64,000 bases of DNA, from NCBI RefSeq assembly GCF_021462225.1, contig NC_061802.1:8947859-9011858 (forward strand). The letters run 5' to 3'. The translations under genes were made by a program, and so were the position numbers. The DNA comes from Girardinichthys multiradiatus. Taxonomy: Eukaryota; Chordata; Actinopteri; Cyprinodontiformes; Goodeidae. This document shows positions 11,333 to 21,710 of this stretch, piece by piece. The notes under the pieces were generated by a model. That model saw only the letters and a list, made by a program, of their open reading frames with translations. It was not told the DNA's origin and made no database searches. The stretch's first letter is position 1. Each line of letters opens with the position of its first letter.

Positions 11333-11355
11333 ATTGGTCCTTCGAAGCCGGATTA
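11333..11355 (+). other. Primer-binding site, tRNA-Tyr-like
   Basis: A few bases after the 5' LTR, TGGTCCTTCGAAGCCGGA is complementary to the 3' end of eukaryotic tRNA-Tyr (...TCCGGCTCGAAGGACCA), with one extra A in the element. TGG pairs with the CCA tail. The assignment rests on recall of the tRNA-Tyr acceptor and T-arm sequence. Confidence 0.6.
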
Positions 11356-12122
11356 ATTCAATAACCTTATTTCTCTTTGCTTTAACAGTGACTCTGGGAT
11401 CCGTGGGGGAAGCCTGACGTCGAGCGAAGCACCGCTGCACAGCCTCCATTAGCCGGAGTGGCTGAAAGTCCCGGTGTGTGTGAATTCACACCTGGCCAGT
11501 GGGTTATTGCCTTCCTCTGCGCGGGGTGACTCTCACAGGGTCCAAAGAGTCACCAAGAAGTCAACTCCGAGGTGAGACAGTTTTAAAATACAGTTCATAG
11601 GAAAAGTACTTAACAGTCGTTGGTAGTGCGTCGCCGGTAAGGACGCTGCATTCGAATGGTTTTATTCCACCGTGAAAGGAATAGAGACAAATTAAGGTAG
11701 GGCCCCGCCAAGAAGGGGGCCAAATAAAACGACTAAGGGTTATTCCCCTGCGAGGGAATAGAATAAGCGCTATAAAAGTAAAAAGAACGAAGTAAATTGA
11801 GCTCATAAAATAACACCAAGTTAACTTAGAAAAAATTACAAGGTACCTGAAACTAACTGTGTGACTGTGTTGTGTGTGTATGGAGGACTAAGCATTTTAA
11901 TAGAATCATAGCAGGATTCTGCTAGTCCTGTGTTTTCTTTTGCCCAGATTAAAACTACGTACTGGTGACTTTGGAGATTCAGGTCGGATTTCATTCCAGA
12001 AAATTAACACCGCTGCGAATTAGTCGCAGTAGAAGGGCGTGTTAATGTCCTCTCCATAAGTCTCATGCCAGTGACCTTTTATCTGGGACATTTATACTAT
12101 AATTAAACTAACATAAAACATA

Positions 12123-12700
12123 ATGGGGAAGAAACAAAGTAAACTAATTGACTTAGAATGGGAGGTAAAGTTTATGGAGAACTATGTAAAAGGAGCAGGT
12201 ATGATCTATCATAGATGGAATAAAAAATAAAAAACATGGGTTTTTGGGCAAATTAGATACAAAGGATGTCTTAAAATTACAAGGGGATCTAAAATTAGCA
12301 ATAATGAAAACTAAAAAGAGAAAAATAACAAAGAACAATGGGGAAAGAACAGAGAAAAAGCGCTGATTTAACAGAAATATGTACACGATGGCATAAAAAT
12401 ACGGATTTTCAGGTAACTTAATTATCACTGAAATCCTAAAACTACACGGGGATCTTAAACTGGAGATTATGCATTCAAAAGATTCAAGAGACAATAAAAA
12501 ACCTTGCCAGATTATAATTTCAAAGGGGACTTTTCAGTCCCTGAGTGCACACAGTTGATAAACAGATTAAAACAAAAAGTTTAATTAAAAGAACAACAAT
12601 AAGAGCAGCTTTTAACTGACATAGCCATAATACTGAGGCCTTAAGAAAAGCACAGGAAAAAACTTTCAGCTTAACTGAAAACAAATAAAGGGGGGCGGAC
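12123..12700 (+). pseudogene. ERV gag N-terminal remnants, apparently duplicated
   Basis: An ATG at 12123 starts MGKKQSK, with Gly2 suited to myristoylation as in retroviral Gag. It runs about 35 codons to a stop. A second ATG at 12338 starts MGKEQRK and is followed by a similar downstream phrase (ACAAGGGGATCTAAAATTAG near 12279 and ACACGGGGATCTTAAACTGG near 12444). The region looks like a diverged tandem duplication of the gag start. No capsid or nucleocapsid motif is recognisable downstream, where stops are frequent. Confidence 0.55.
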
Positions 12701-14979
12701 TGCCACCCATCCCAGTTTAGAATACCAAGGTAGCCCCAAATTATAAAGACTAAGAGGTGGTTTTAGAGGACGTGGTAAAAGAAGTTAAAAGAGGAGGTGA
12801 CAATGTGGACAACATGGAAACTGTCCAACTGGACAACCCAGTGAACAATGACTAGAGAAGAGAGAACAGAATGTTGTTAAAGAAGTAATCTGAGAGTAAA
12901 AGATTTTGTAGGCAAGCATTAGTGAGAAACAGGTGCTTTAAAAATCATTCTATGGTGTTATACTACCAACAATATCATGATAAAATGCAAAAGATTCATT
13001 TTACAGGGAAATAATTCCATATTTGGCTCAGATTGTTTGCATTCTTGATTTTTCCTCTTTGAGAGAAGTTAAATTTCAGCTCTGTGAAACGACCTTGATA
13101 AAGAGATGCAGCTGCCTGAAAACAAAGATAAAACTTCTGCAAACAGCAGAAGTCTGTCTCTGCTGAAAGGTCTAAAAAAAAAAATTGTAACTACCTCTGC
13201 ATGTGTCAAACTCAAGGTCCGCGGGCCAAAACCGGACCCCAGAAGTTTAGTGATTCTCTAGAAGTAGAGCCTTTTAATATGGTGATTGTGTGCTTGAAAG
13301 TTATTTTGTCAATCAATAAGCAGTTTTGTTTACATTCTGCCACAATCTGCCTTTTGAAAATGTTTTGAATCTTGCTCTTTATGTATAAAAAAAAAAAGAA
13401 AGAAAAGAAAAATTGGCTAAAGTCTGCAGACACAAAATGAACCTGGATTGAAGCTCTAACTATGTTTATTTAATCTGAGATCCTCTCCAAATGCAACAGT
13501 ATATGTCAGTCTACATGAGATACTAAAAACTTCACCTACTGGTATAATATAAAGATCTGATTGAATATGTGAAACAAACAATGATGAAAGTTTTTCAACA
13601 GGTGATGCTCATCCAGGAGGAAGACAGTGTTCCTAGGAAATGCAGCTCATTCATTAACAATCATTTTTTCTCCTATAGGTGGACGTTTTGCTGATTAATC
13701 ATAGGCTGGATCTATGAAACATTATGTGCACAGAACAAATGACCAAGGTTCTGACTGACTTATGAACCTCACTGACCTGACAATGATAACATGACACCCA
13801 ACAGATAACACCTTTAAGGTGGACCCACTAAGACCACCTTATTGATTCTTGGTGAATAAAAAAAAAAAGAATTGAAGCGTTCAAAACAGACCTAGTGGAA
13901 ACAAAAGGGGTTATGAGGAAACGATGTGCATTTTAAGAATAATAGAAGTCAAATTATGTTCAAATTTTTGCAAATAAAATGACTCTGACAGAGAAATAAG
14001 TAAGTAGTGTGTGAATGTGTGTGAATGGGAATGACTGATTTCATTGTAATGCATCTTTGAGGGACATTAAAAGCGCTAATAAAGGTCTGATGTTCTGATG
14101 ATCTTTGCCAAATTTATATCTTAATAAGGTTTCCAGAATCTTTTTCAAAAAATCATTTAAAGATGGCAAAGGTTCTACCTCTACTGAAAATACTGATAAC
14201 CATAAGAAAGTTCATAGACCCGTCTTCAATTTTTCCTAATTCTTTTACAAACAGGTTATTTAAACTTTCATGTGGCCAAATGTCTGTGTTTGACTTTCTG
14301 TTTTTGTGAAATAAATGTCTGTTTCATGTTATGTAAAAATTAGAGTCCTCAACATTACCATAATAATATTAGGTCAGTTCTCTATGGTAAAACAAAAAGA
14401 TTTTAACAGATGTTTAGACTTTTTCCAGTCAGGTTCAAAATGATTGAATTAGACTCAAACTTAACATAAGATTAAATTAACCTTAACAGAATTACTGGAC
14501 TGGACTGAAATAGATAAAACTTTAGTTAATTGAAACAAACTTTAGTTACTTGAACTAAATACAAAGCTGACTGAAAGTGTATGTTGTATCTATAAAACTG
14601 GGTAAAACAAACTAAGATTATAAGATATAATATGCCCTTCATTTTTTGTGTTCATCAGTGAGTGAGTTTTTATTTTTTATTTTTAATAAGAACTAAACCA
14701 AGCATTATTTATAATAATAGCAACTACCAAAAATATTGATCTCATTTTTAAATGTAATAAGGACTTACTTTATAAAATATAATAAAAAAGAATAATAAGA
14801 ATTTGGAAAAACAGAGGCTTTAAACCTCTGCAGGAACAGCACTGACACTGTCAAAGGTAGATCCTAATACAGGAATCTGGAAGCTCATTCTGGCGTGGAC
14901 AGTCAAAGTCCATCCAAGGATACATTTAGATGAGGCAGAGGGACAAATACAGGGCTTAGCTGAGAGCAAAGAGAGCAAC
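12701..14979. other. ERV internal region, non-coding or unrecognisable
   Basis: Corresponds in position to gag/protease. It is AT-rich with stops in all frames. From about 13200 to 13435 it carries a repeat fragment. Nothing recognisable as capsid or protease. Confidence 0.45.
13197..13435. repeat. hAT-like fragment inside the ERV
   Basis: TGTCAAACTCAAGGTCCGCG is followed by GGCCAAAACCGGACCCC. This resembles the terminal phrase of Charlie/hAT-type elements (GTGTCAAACTCAAGGCCCG). The right end is not clear. It implies a later insertion into, or capture by, the ERV. Confidence 0.45.
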
Positions 14980-15720
14980 ATGCATCCTGCCCTAGCTGCT
15001 GTCCCACCTGAACTATGGTCCCAATCATCAACTGATGTAGGGCTTATAAAGGGGTTCCCACCATACAAGGTTAAACTAATATCTGAAAAAAGGCTATCAG
15101 TCCGCCAATACCCCTTAAAGCCAGAAGCTGGAGAAGATACTAAGCCAGTAATACAAGATATGTTGAAGTCAGGAATATTAAGAGAAGCACCTGACGCTAC
15201 ATGCAAGGCATATCACACTGACATCGCTATTATTATCACAGCCAAACACAACTCTAAAAAGATGTGCCCTTTAAATCCAAGTACTCTAATACCTACTGCA
15301 GAAGATGGAAAACCACTTTCTTATAAAGCAAAAGTTGAAGAAGACACAAAACCCAGACAAGACATTTCTCAAATCCTTATACCAGATTCATGTGTTGTGT
15401 TTGTAGATGGCTCATCATCTAAAGATGAATATGGAAAGAATAGAGTTGGTTATGCAATAACAACCATCGATAGGATAATAGAAGCTAAATCTCTACCCAA
15501 TACATGCTCAGCCCAAACAGCAGAATTATATGCTGTAGTAAGAGCATGTGAATTACATGAGGGACAAATACTTACTATATACACAGACAGCCAATACGTT
15601 TTCGGATCAGTACATCACCATGCTAAGATTTGGCAAAATAGAGGTTTTAAAACATCATCAGGGACAGAACTAACTCATTTCAACCTATTAAAGAGAAAAT
15701 GTCAGATCTGCTATTTATAG
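14980..15720 (+). pseudogene. ERV pol remnant: RT N-terminus joined in frame to RNase H
   Basis: A 246-codon open frame. The first third resembles the start of a retroviral reverse transcriptase (a RQYPLKPEA phrase, then a PVIQDMLKSGIL phrase). The palm domain with YxDD is absent. The frame then passes into an RNase H module with VFVDGSS (first Asp), AQTAELYAVVRAC (Glu) and IYTDSQYVF (second Asp). An internal deletion has therefore removed most of RT yet kept the frame open. The frame ends at TAG 15718-15720. It cannot encode a polymerase. Whether the RNase H module is ever made is unknown. Confidence 0.82.
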
Positions 15721-16216
15721 ACACAGATGTGCTGAAAGACGCCCAACAGTCAGCAACCAAGACAGAAATAAAGGCCTGGCTAAAGAGAGGAGCACAGAGA
15801 AAAGATGACATCAATCAGATAGAAGATAAACCAATCCTCCCAAAACATTTATACAACACAGCGGCTACAGTGACACATTGGGAAGACCCACGTGTCAAGG
15901 GGGGAATATGTCACATCTGGTAAAGCATTAATGCTACACTATAAATATTTCTGACTATGCAAATCATTTTTGCAGATCATGCATAAGTTGTTGCAAACAC
16001 GGGGGAAGAAATATTGCCTAGTTGTAATAGATGAACCTAGTGACACATTTCTTCCCCACATATGGTATCCCACAGATTATAAGGTCAGATAATGGAACTC
16101 ATTTTGTAAATAAATTAATAGAACTAAGTTCTAATGCATTAGGGTTTCAGTTAAAGATTAAGGAAAACAATGGAAGAAACAGGGAGGCCATGGCCCGGAT
16201 GCCTATCCCTGGTTAA
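15699..16216 (+). pseudogene. ERV integrase N-terminal and core remnants
   Basis: An overlapping frame from 15699 carries the RNase H-integrase connection and ends at 15923. A zinc-finger-like CRSCISCC phrase follows near 15972-15996. From 16031 a third frame carries FPTYGIPQIIRSDNGTHF, the integrase core with its second catalytic Asp. It ends at TAA 16214-16216. Several frameshifts and deletions separate these pieces. Confidence 0.75.
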
Positions 16217-16521
16217 ATTATGGATGAGAATAACTCCAAATCAAACTGGTCTTACTCCATTTGCCACCTACTGTACATCATTGTATAACTCCACCCACTG
16301 TGTTCTGAGCCTGAGATCACATGACACCAAGTTGCTGATGTGAATTTGTATTCTCAAAGAAATGGTACATGGCAGACCGTTTTCTCTGCCCTCTGACATG
16401 AATGAAATAGAGAAAGCACAACAGGAACCTTCATTAGCTGAGTGGATGAATAAAATGTTGCAGACAAAAGAAGAACAAATGTCCAGTGGTCTGCCGATAA
16501 TCTCTGCTCCTATCCCACAGA

Positions 16522-16716
16522 ATGAGGCCTGGAGACCTGGTCCTGATTAAGACACTCCACCGGAAGGATTGGAGCACTCCTTGGTGGAAAGGGCCGTTTC
16601 AAATACTCCTGACAACGCCCACAGCTCTGAAAATAGCAGAGAGGCCTTCCTGGATCCATAAAAGCCACTGTAAGCCAGTTTTGCCATTACAGGAGCCAGA
16701 TCAACCGACGGGGTAG
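16522..16716 (+). pseudogene. ERV integrase C-terminal (GPF) domain remnant
   Basis: The frame contains [14 protein letters not shown], then [18 protein letters not shown] and a SHCKPV ending. This is the GPY/F-type C-terminal domain of class I retroviral integrases. It ends in a stop at 16714-16716. Confidence 0.82.
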
Positions 16717-16794
16717 CAGAGGAAGTCCGGGTTCAAAGATGGCCCAGCGTCTCAAACCGGTGAAGAAAACAGCTGATCTGCGCCCAATTATAAA

Positions 16795-17013
16795 ATGGCT
16801 CTCTGTAACTTGTGGACAGGACTGATAAGCCTGAGCTTAATTCTGGTAGCAGGACTCTTTCTCTATCTAAAGCAGGATCCACAGGAGGTGATACCGAACC
16901 AGAAGAGATGGACATCAGACGGGACCCATCTCAGACCACTGACGGAAGAACATGACGCACATCCATTCCTACAGAATTTCTGGTATTGTTCATGGTGGCA
17001 TATGCAACACTGA
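16795..17013 (+). pseudogene. Short env-like remnant
   Basis: A 72-codon frame with one hydrophobic segment (about residues 8-26), placed where env would begin. No surface-unit cysteine pattern, fusion peptide or CKS17-like segment is seen. Most of env has been deleted. The assignment is positional. Confidence 0.45.
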
Positions 17014-17204
17014 ACCAGGTAGAAATGCACGAAAATGAAGGGGACGATTATGATGACATGTTGTAAATAAATCACATCAAAAGCCTGAGTGTACTCATAC
17101 ATTGTATTTCATAAAATGAGCTTACAGCAGAAAATCGGAAGAAGTTGTTGCTTAAGTGAAATGAGAAAAAGTACAATGATGACATAAACAGGGCAGATTT
17201 TTTT

Positions 17205-17436
17205 AATTCTTTTATTTTTATGATTTCAAGTATTATTCTTTTATTTTTATGATTTCAAGTATTATTCTTTTATTTTTATGATTTCAAGTATTATTCTTTT
17301 ATTTTTATGATTTCAAGTATTATTCTTTTATTTTTATGATTTCAAGTATCATTCTTTTATTTTTATGATTTCAAGTATCATTATTTTATTTTTATGATTT
17401 CAAGTATCATTATTTTATTTTTATGATTTCAAGTAT
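17205..17436 (+). repeat. 29-bp tandem repeat, eight units
   Basis: GATTTCAAGTA recurs at 17222, 17251, 17280, 17309, 17338, 17367, 17396 and 17425, a strict 29-bp period. The last units drift (TATT to TATC, ATTCTTTT to ATTATTTT). The array lies between the env-like remnant and the polypurine tract. Confidence 0.95.
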
Positions 17437-17583
17437 TAATCAACATTTAACTTTTAATGGTCGCCGAGGGCGGCGGGGCCGTATGAGTATTTCCCACAAA
17501 ATATAATCTGTTTACCGTCCGTGGGTTTTCGCTCATACAAAGTATTTTTCTTACTCGTTTTTATATTAAATGTTTTTACTTGT

Positions 17584-17598
17584 GATAAAAGGAGGGAC
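17584..17598 (+). other. Polypurine tract
   Basis: GATAAAAGGAGGGAC lies immediately before the 3' LTR, the expected site of plus-strand priming. Confidence 0.8.
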
Positions 17599-17891
17599 TG
17601 TTGGATGGGTGCAAAAACTTGTTATCACTCATGTAAAAACCTTGGGTTGGAAGGCACCTGCACTATGCCTTCCTCCCTGTGTGTGTGAGATCATTGTTAT
17701 CTTTGTGTGAACCAGCCTCCTTTCCGTCTCACACACACACACCCTGTCTGAACTGTCTGTTGAACTGTGCATATAAATAAAGAGATAGGGTGTCAAAACT
17801 TTGTAGTTTCACTGCAAAGTGGGCTACCCTTGTCACAAGTAACTCTGACTGTATCGTTCTTACCTCTGAGTTGACTAAATAATACCTAACA
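17599..17891 (+). repeat. 3' LTR
   Basis: 293 bp. No difference from the 5' LTR was found when read base by base. It ends TACCTAACA, followed by the TATCT target duplication. Confidence 0.95.
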
Positions 17892-18161
17892 TATCTTTAG
17901 GTTTCAAGGTAGAGAAAAATGAATCTTTTACAATTAGAGGATGGATACTTTTTCTTCAATGGGATGTTGATATTTATGGCAAATGGTGTAATTCTTTTTA
18001 AAGCACAGTTTCCAACCTAATGACAAGATATATATATATAACGTTTATATTTTTGAAAATTGTTGTTTTTTTAATCATTTTTAGCCAAAGTTATTAAGAG
18101 CCATTGTTGGAGGTCGCACTTGCGACTTCAGGACCGCAGGTTGCTGACCCCTGGTCTATCA

Positions 18162-18636
18162 GAATCCCATTGTGGTTGTTGGGAGAGAAAACATGGAAGA
18201 GCTCATGGGATACGAATGCTTATGCAAGGCACATTGTGTCAGATTTCTTTCAGTCACTAGATCCATTCCATGTTTTCCTGTTCCTATCAGGAAGCACTGA
18301 GCGACGCTGCTGGACAGATTCAAGAACATTCAAACCAATGCTGCCCCCTTGCTTTCTCATCTCTACATGCGCTACAGATCTACCAATTGCAGCCCTGCTT
18401 TCTGGTCCCACGCCAAAGACGCGTTTAGCTGTGATGATGCAGTATCTCGGTGCCTCCACAGCTTCACTGACAGGTTAAACTGGGATCTACCTGCAAAGCC
18501 CTGCAGCGGAGCCCAGTTTTCACAGGGGTGTTTACACCTTGCCCCTACTGTGAATGACAAAGCAAAGGTCAGTGCGTGTGCGCGCAGCCGGGATTTAACG
18601 CGCATCACAGCGGCACCAGACGGCGCTCCTGAGAGA
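18162..18636 (+). promoter_or_regulatory. Possible upstream promoter/5' UTR of a dnajc6 isoform
   Basis: Directly after the hAT element the sequence becomes richer in CpG (for example GTGTGCGCGCAGCCGGGATT near 18573), against an AT-rich, repeat-filled background. CpG-rich patches recur up to about 19440 (CGTCACGCACATCACGTGAA). It precedes a candidate first coding exon. No TATA box is evident. Confidence 0.35.
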
Positions 18637-18658
18637 ATGATAGAAAGCGCACTGAAAG
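18637..18658 (+). CDS. dnajc6: Candidate alternative first coding exon of dnajc6
   Basis: ATG at 18637 encodes MIESALK plus one base, followed by a good donor AAAG|GTAATG. Its phase (1) matches the acceptor of dnajc6 exon 2 at 39028, giving MIESALK-DVDAGYGGG. Mammalian DNAJC6 is known to use alternative 5' exons that bypass the long-isoform N-terminus, so a second promoter upstream is plausible. The evidence is only phase, donor and CpG context; no transcript is available. Confidence 0.33.
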
Positions 18659-19640
18659 GTAATGGACTCCTTTGAGTTGTCAGTTTCTGACCATCTTGGT
18701 GTTTTTTGTTTTTTTACAGTTTGTGAAAACCTGAGTCTCCTAGTTTCACGTCATATCAAACAGAGATGATGGGAGCATCATGATCGGTGCCTGGATGTTA
18801 CATAATATTAGGCTACCCCTAGAAATCGTGACTACTCACACTAAAAGCGCATCATGTGCTCGCATGGCACTTGCTTTATTTCAATGAACATGCATACATT
18901 TCAGTCTGACATTATGTGATTTTCTCGAGGCATCTAAAAAAAACACACAAAGTTGGGTCTCGTCGCCCGGGCCTGTTTGGGTTGCACACAACCGGGTTAT
19001 GTATGACATCATTTGGGATCTGTTTGTCACGAGGGTCGATTTTTCGAAACAAATGATCTGATCTCATCATTTTTTAACCCTTTGTGCAAACAATGCTTTA
19101 TGTCATTTTACTCGCTTGATAAACAACATGCAGCGCCTCTGAGTAGACTGAATGCACAGTGTGAAAGCTGCCGCTTCAAATAGTTGGATATTTTTCGACC
19201 CATTCGACTAATCCGTGTTTTCAGGTGCAATACCTATTATAACTAAAACGCTAAATTTCGTGAAAACAACGATATGAAAGACATATTTTAATTATCATCG
19301 CTGGGGAGAGATGTCAGCCGTATTTCTAATTTATCAGAACCACCAGCTCCTCTTCCGCTGTCCGCCTGCGCACCGTCACATCACTGCGCGTCACGCACAT
19401 CACGTGAACAGCTTAACAGCGCTTGGTTTAGCTCCATGATCATTACTCCGTGACTTGAGGCACTTTTTTTTTACAACAGAAATAAGGACTTTCTGGTCAC
19501 CAATGAGGACCTACAGTCCATGGAAATGCAACAAATGACAAAACAATTAAATATTGCATATTTGACAAGCGTGCAGCAGTGAAAGTAGTTCATTGCAGAA
19601 GTATTTATTTTTCGTTGAACTATTTCACATTTTTACAAAC
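18659..19640. other. CpG-patchy flank, no gene recognised
   Basis: Contains CpG-rich patches near 18960-18980 and 19360-19430. No conserved coding frame was recognised. It may be regulatory DNA for dnajc6. Confidence 0.3.
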
Positions 19641-20225
19641 TCTAATATATTTTACTGGGATTTTAAGTGATAAACCAACACAACAAAGTGCATAATTATG
19701 AAGTGAAAGCAAAATAATACATGGTTTTCATTTAAAAAAAATGAAAAGCTAACTGCATACTTATTCAGCCCCTTTAATCTGATACCCCCTAAATAAAAAT
19801 CACTGAATCCGCTGTCTATCCTACAAACTGCAATTAATTATCTTAGTCGCCTCAGAGAGTTTTGTTAATGACCCTAAACATACAGCCAGATGTACAGTTT
19901 AGATCAAAGCATATTCATGTGTCCCAGTCAAAGTTCAGACGAAAATTTTGTTGATTTGGCAAGACCTAAAAACTAATGTTCAGACGCTGTTCATCCAATC
20001 TGAATGAGTTTGAGCTGTTTTGCAAAAAGAATGGACATACATTTCAATGCGAAGTTTGTAGAAACACATTCCTTAAGCTCTGCAGCCATAACTGCAGTTT
20101 AAGGTGGCTATACACTACTTCCTATTTGTCTATCTCAGTACAATACACTGAAGATCACAGTTGTTATACAACAAATGTGAAAGGTTAATACTTTCAATAC
20201 TGCTGGAAATTTTTGCAGGGCACTG
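19630..20225. repeat. Decayed Tc1 element
   Basis: A recognisable end phrase GGGATTTTAAGTGATAAACC, then ACCAACACAACAAAGTGCAT, appears near 19660. An inverted end TTTTTGCAGGGCACTGTG lies at 20212-20229. The inside carries weak transposase-like fragments only. The 70-codon frame at 19976-20188 is a chance opening. Confidence 0.55.
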
Positions 20226-20690
20226 TGGTATTGATGCAAACTGTAATCTTCAAGATGTAAGATCTCAAAGTCTCTTACTGCAGCCAGTCGGTTCAGGTTT
20301 AGCCTTAGTGCTTCAGCTGATCCAGCAGATTCGTTGATTTAGCTTTAACTGTTATGTGGATAATCATTAATCCTCAGTAGATTCTAGAGGATGGTGGTAA
20401 AACCAGTAAAGACTGTGATACATTCAGTATCATTTTCTGCCATATGCCATAAAGCAGTTTAAGTTTAATACTATGAAAGGAAAAAAGCTGTTTTAGGGAG
20501 GTTTTCATGAGAAAAGAGCTATACATTGCCACACAGGGAAGCTAGAGCAATAAAAGACATAGAGCAGGATCTTTGTTCTTGAATTTAAGCCATAAAAACT
20601 TCTAAAGTGCATCTTTAAAAAATGGCAGTGTGGACAGGAGGCTTTTAAACACTGGAGAAGTTGCAACATGTGCACAAATAAAGCTAAGGA
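20226..20690. other. No feature seen
   Basis: AT-rich DNA between two Tc1 relics. No repeat or gene recognised. Confidence 0.4.
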
Positions 20691-20749
20691 TTTAATACTT
20701 TTTAGGATAAGTTGGAATGGGCATAGGCAAATTATTATACAAAATTATT

Positions 20750-20920
20750 ATACAAAAAGTAGAAAAAAAGTGTACCATGCTGTGCATTAGTATTCACACT
20801 TTGAACTCTTTTATATATTGACATGTTACAACCACAAACCCAAATGTATTTAAATGAGATGTCATGTGACATTGCCACATAAGGAGGTGTATAATTGTGA
20901 GGTGGAATTTATACGTATCT
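20750..20920. repeat. Tc1 terminal fragment
   Basis: GCATTAGTATTCACACTTTG, then GACATGTTACAACCACAAAC, is a decayed copy of the common fish Tc1 end. It is cut off by the next element at 20921. Confidence 0.55.
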
Positions 20921-21374
20921 TAGGGTGTATTCACACTAGAGGGTGACACGGGAGTGGATTTTCTCTCCTGTCCCATCCCGCTCCCACAGAAAAATGTCTT
21001 GTCCCATCCCAATCCCAGGCCAGCATAACGAAAAAAATCCTGTCCCGTCCCACTCCTGGTAAATTGACTCCCACTCCCGTCCCGCTCCCATTCAGAACGA
21101 CTCCCACTCCTGTGCCACTCCCATTTTTGTTTTCTTCATTTAGTCTTTTGGCAATTTCTTTGTTTGAAAGACCAGTTAGGTCCCTGTTTTTAGCTGTAGT
21201 AAAGGCCAGTTAAAGTAAAAAGAATAATAGCCCTGGTCCTCAGGGACCCCTTCTCTGCAAGTTTTAGATGTGTGTCTGCTCCAGAACACCTGATTCAAAT
21301 TCTGACTTGACCTCCTATACAGGCATCAAGAATGGAGGGTCAAACTGGACAAAATTAATACAATAAAATCATCA

Positions 21375-21690
21375 TTCAATAAATAAATGTTGTGAATGTC
21401 CCATAAGTGAAGTAAATGTAACATGAAAGAAATGTAACATTAAATGTGCCATTAAATTAAAGGTACCATTTATTTATTTAATACATCATTAGAAACAATA
21501 AATGTACCATTATATCATGAAATGGACTATAATGCAATTAAATGTGCCATTGAATAATTAAGTATAATTTTAAAGACAACATGATGTAATTAGTGGTACA
21601 CTTAATATTTAACGATGTATTAAATAAATTGTACATTTAATGGTACATTCAATTTTTTTCTATTTCACAACATATTTATTTAATATCTTC
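21375..21690. repeat. Palindromic AT-rich foldback within the hAT
   Basis: The left arm (AAATAAATGTTGTGAATGTC ... TTATTTAATACATCATTAG) is matched in inverse orientation by the right arm (TTAACGATGTATTAAATAAA ... TTCACAACATATTTATTTAA). It forms an imperfect 300-bp hairpin with no coding potential. Confidence 0.65.
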
Positions 21691-21710
21691 TCTTAATGAA
21701 GCCTTTCTAT

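Larger units (their letters stand above)
11037..17891 (+). mobile_element. Defective endogenous retrovirus-like element with apparently identical LTRs
   Basis: Two 293-bp direct LTRs (11037-11329 and 17599-17891) begin TGTTGGATGGG and end TACCTAACA. They appear identical by eye. A 5-bp target duplication TATCT sits at 11032-11036 and 17892-17896. Between them lie, in order, a primer-binding site, gag-start remnants, an RT/RNase H remnant, integrase pieces, a short env-like piece, a 29-bp tandem repeat and a polypurine tract. The order and the GPF-type integrase C-terminus fit a gammaretrovirus-like or epsilonretrovirus-like (class I) fish ERV; the class is an inference. Most coding sequence is deleted or stopped, so it is replication-defective. 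Confidence 0.93.
10862..18153. mobile_element. hAT-like element or MITE that hosts an ERV
   Basis: The left end is TAGGGGTCTGCAACCT at 10862. The right end, inverted, reads CAGGGGTCAGCAACCT and finishes at 18153 (14 of 16 match). Flanking 8-bp repeats are ATCTATCA (10854-10861) and GTCTATCA (18154-18161), one mismatch, the length expected for hAT. Without the 6.86-kb LTR element the hAT unit would be only about 430 bp, so it is non-autonomous. No hAT transposase domain is seen. Confidence 0.7.

Noticed and set aside
14820..15206. 128-codon minus-strand frame
   Set aside because: Antisense of the ERV pol remnant.
17205..17436. Regular 29-bp repeats as a CRISPR array
   Set aside because: Units are directly adjacent without spacers, AT-rich, and lie inside an LTR element in animal DNA.
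18104..18478. 124-codon frame spanning the hAT right end
   Set aside because: Begins inside the hAT terminus and has no recognisable domain; likely chance.
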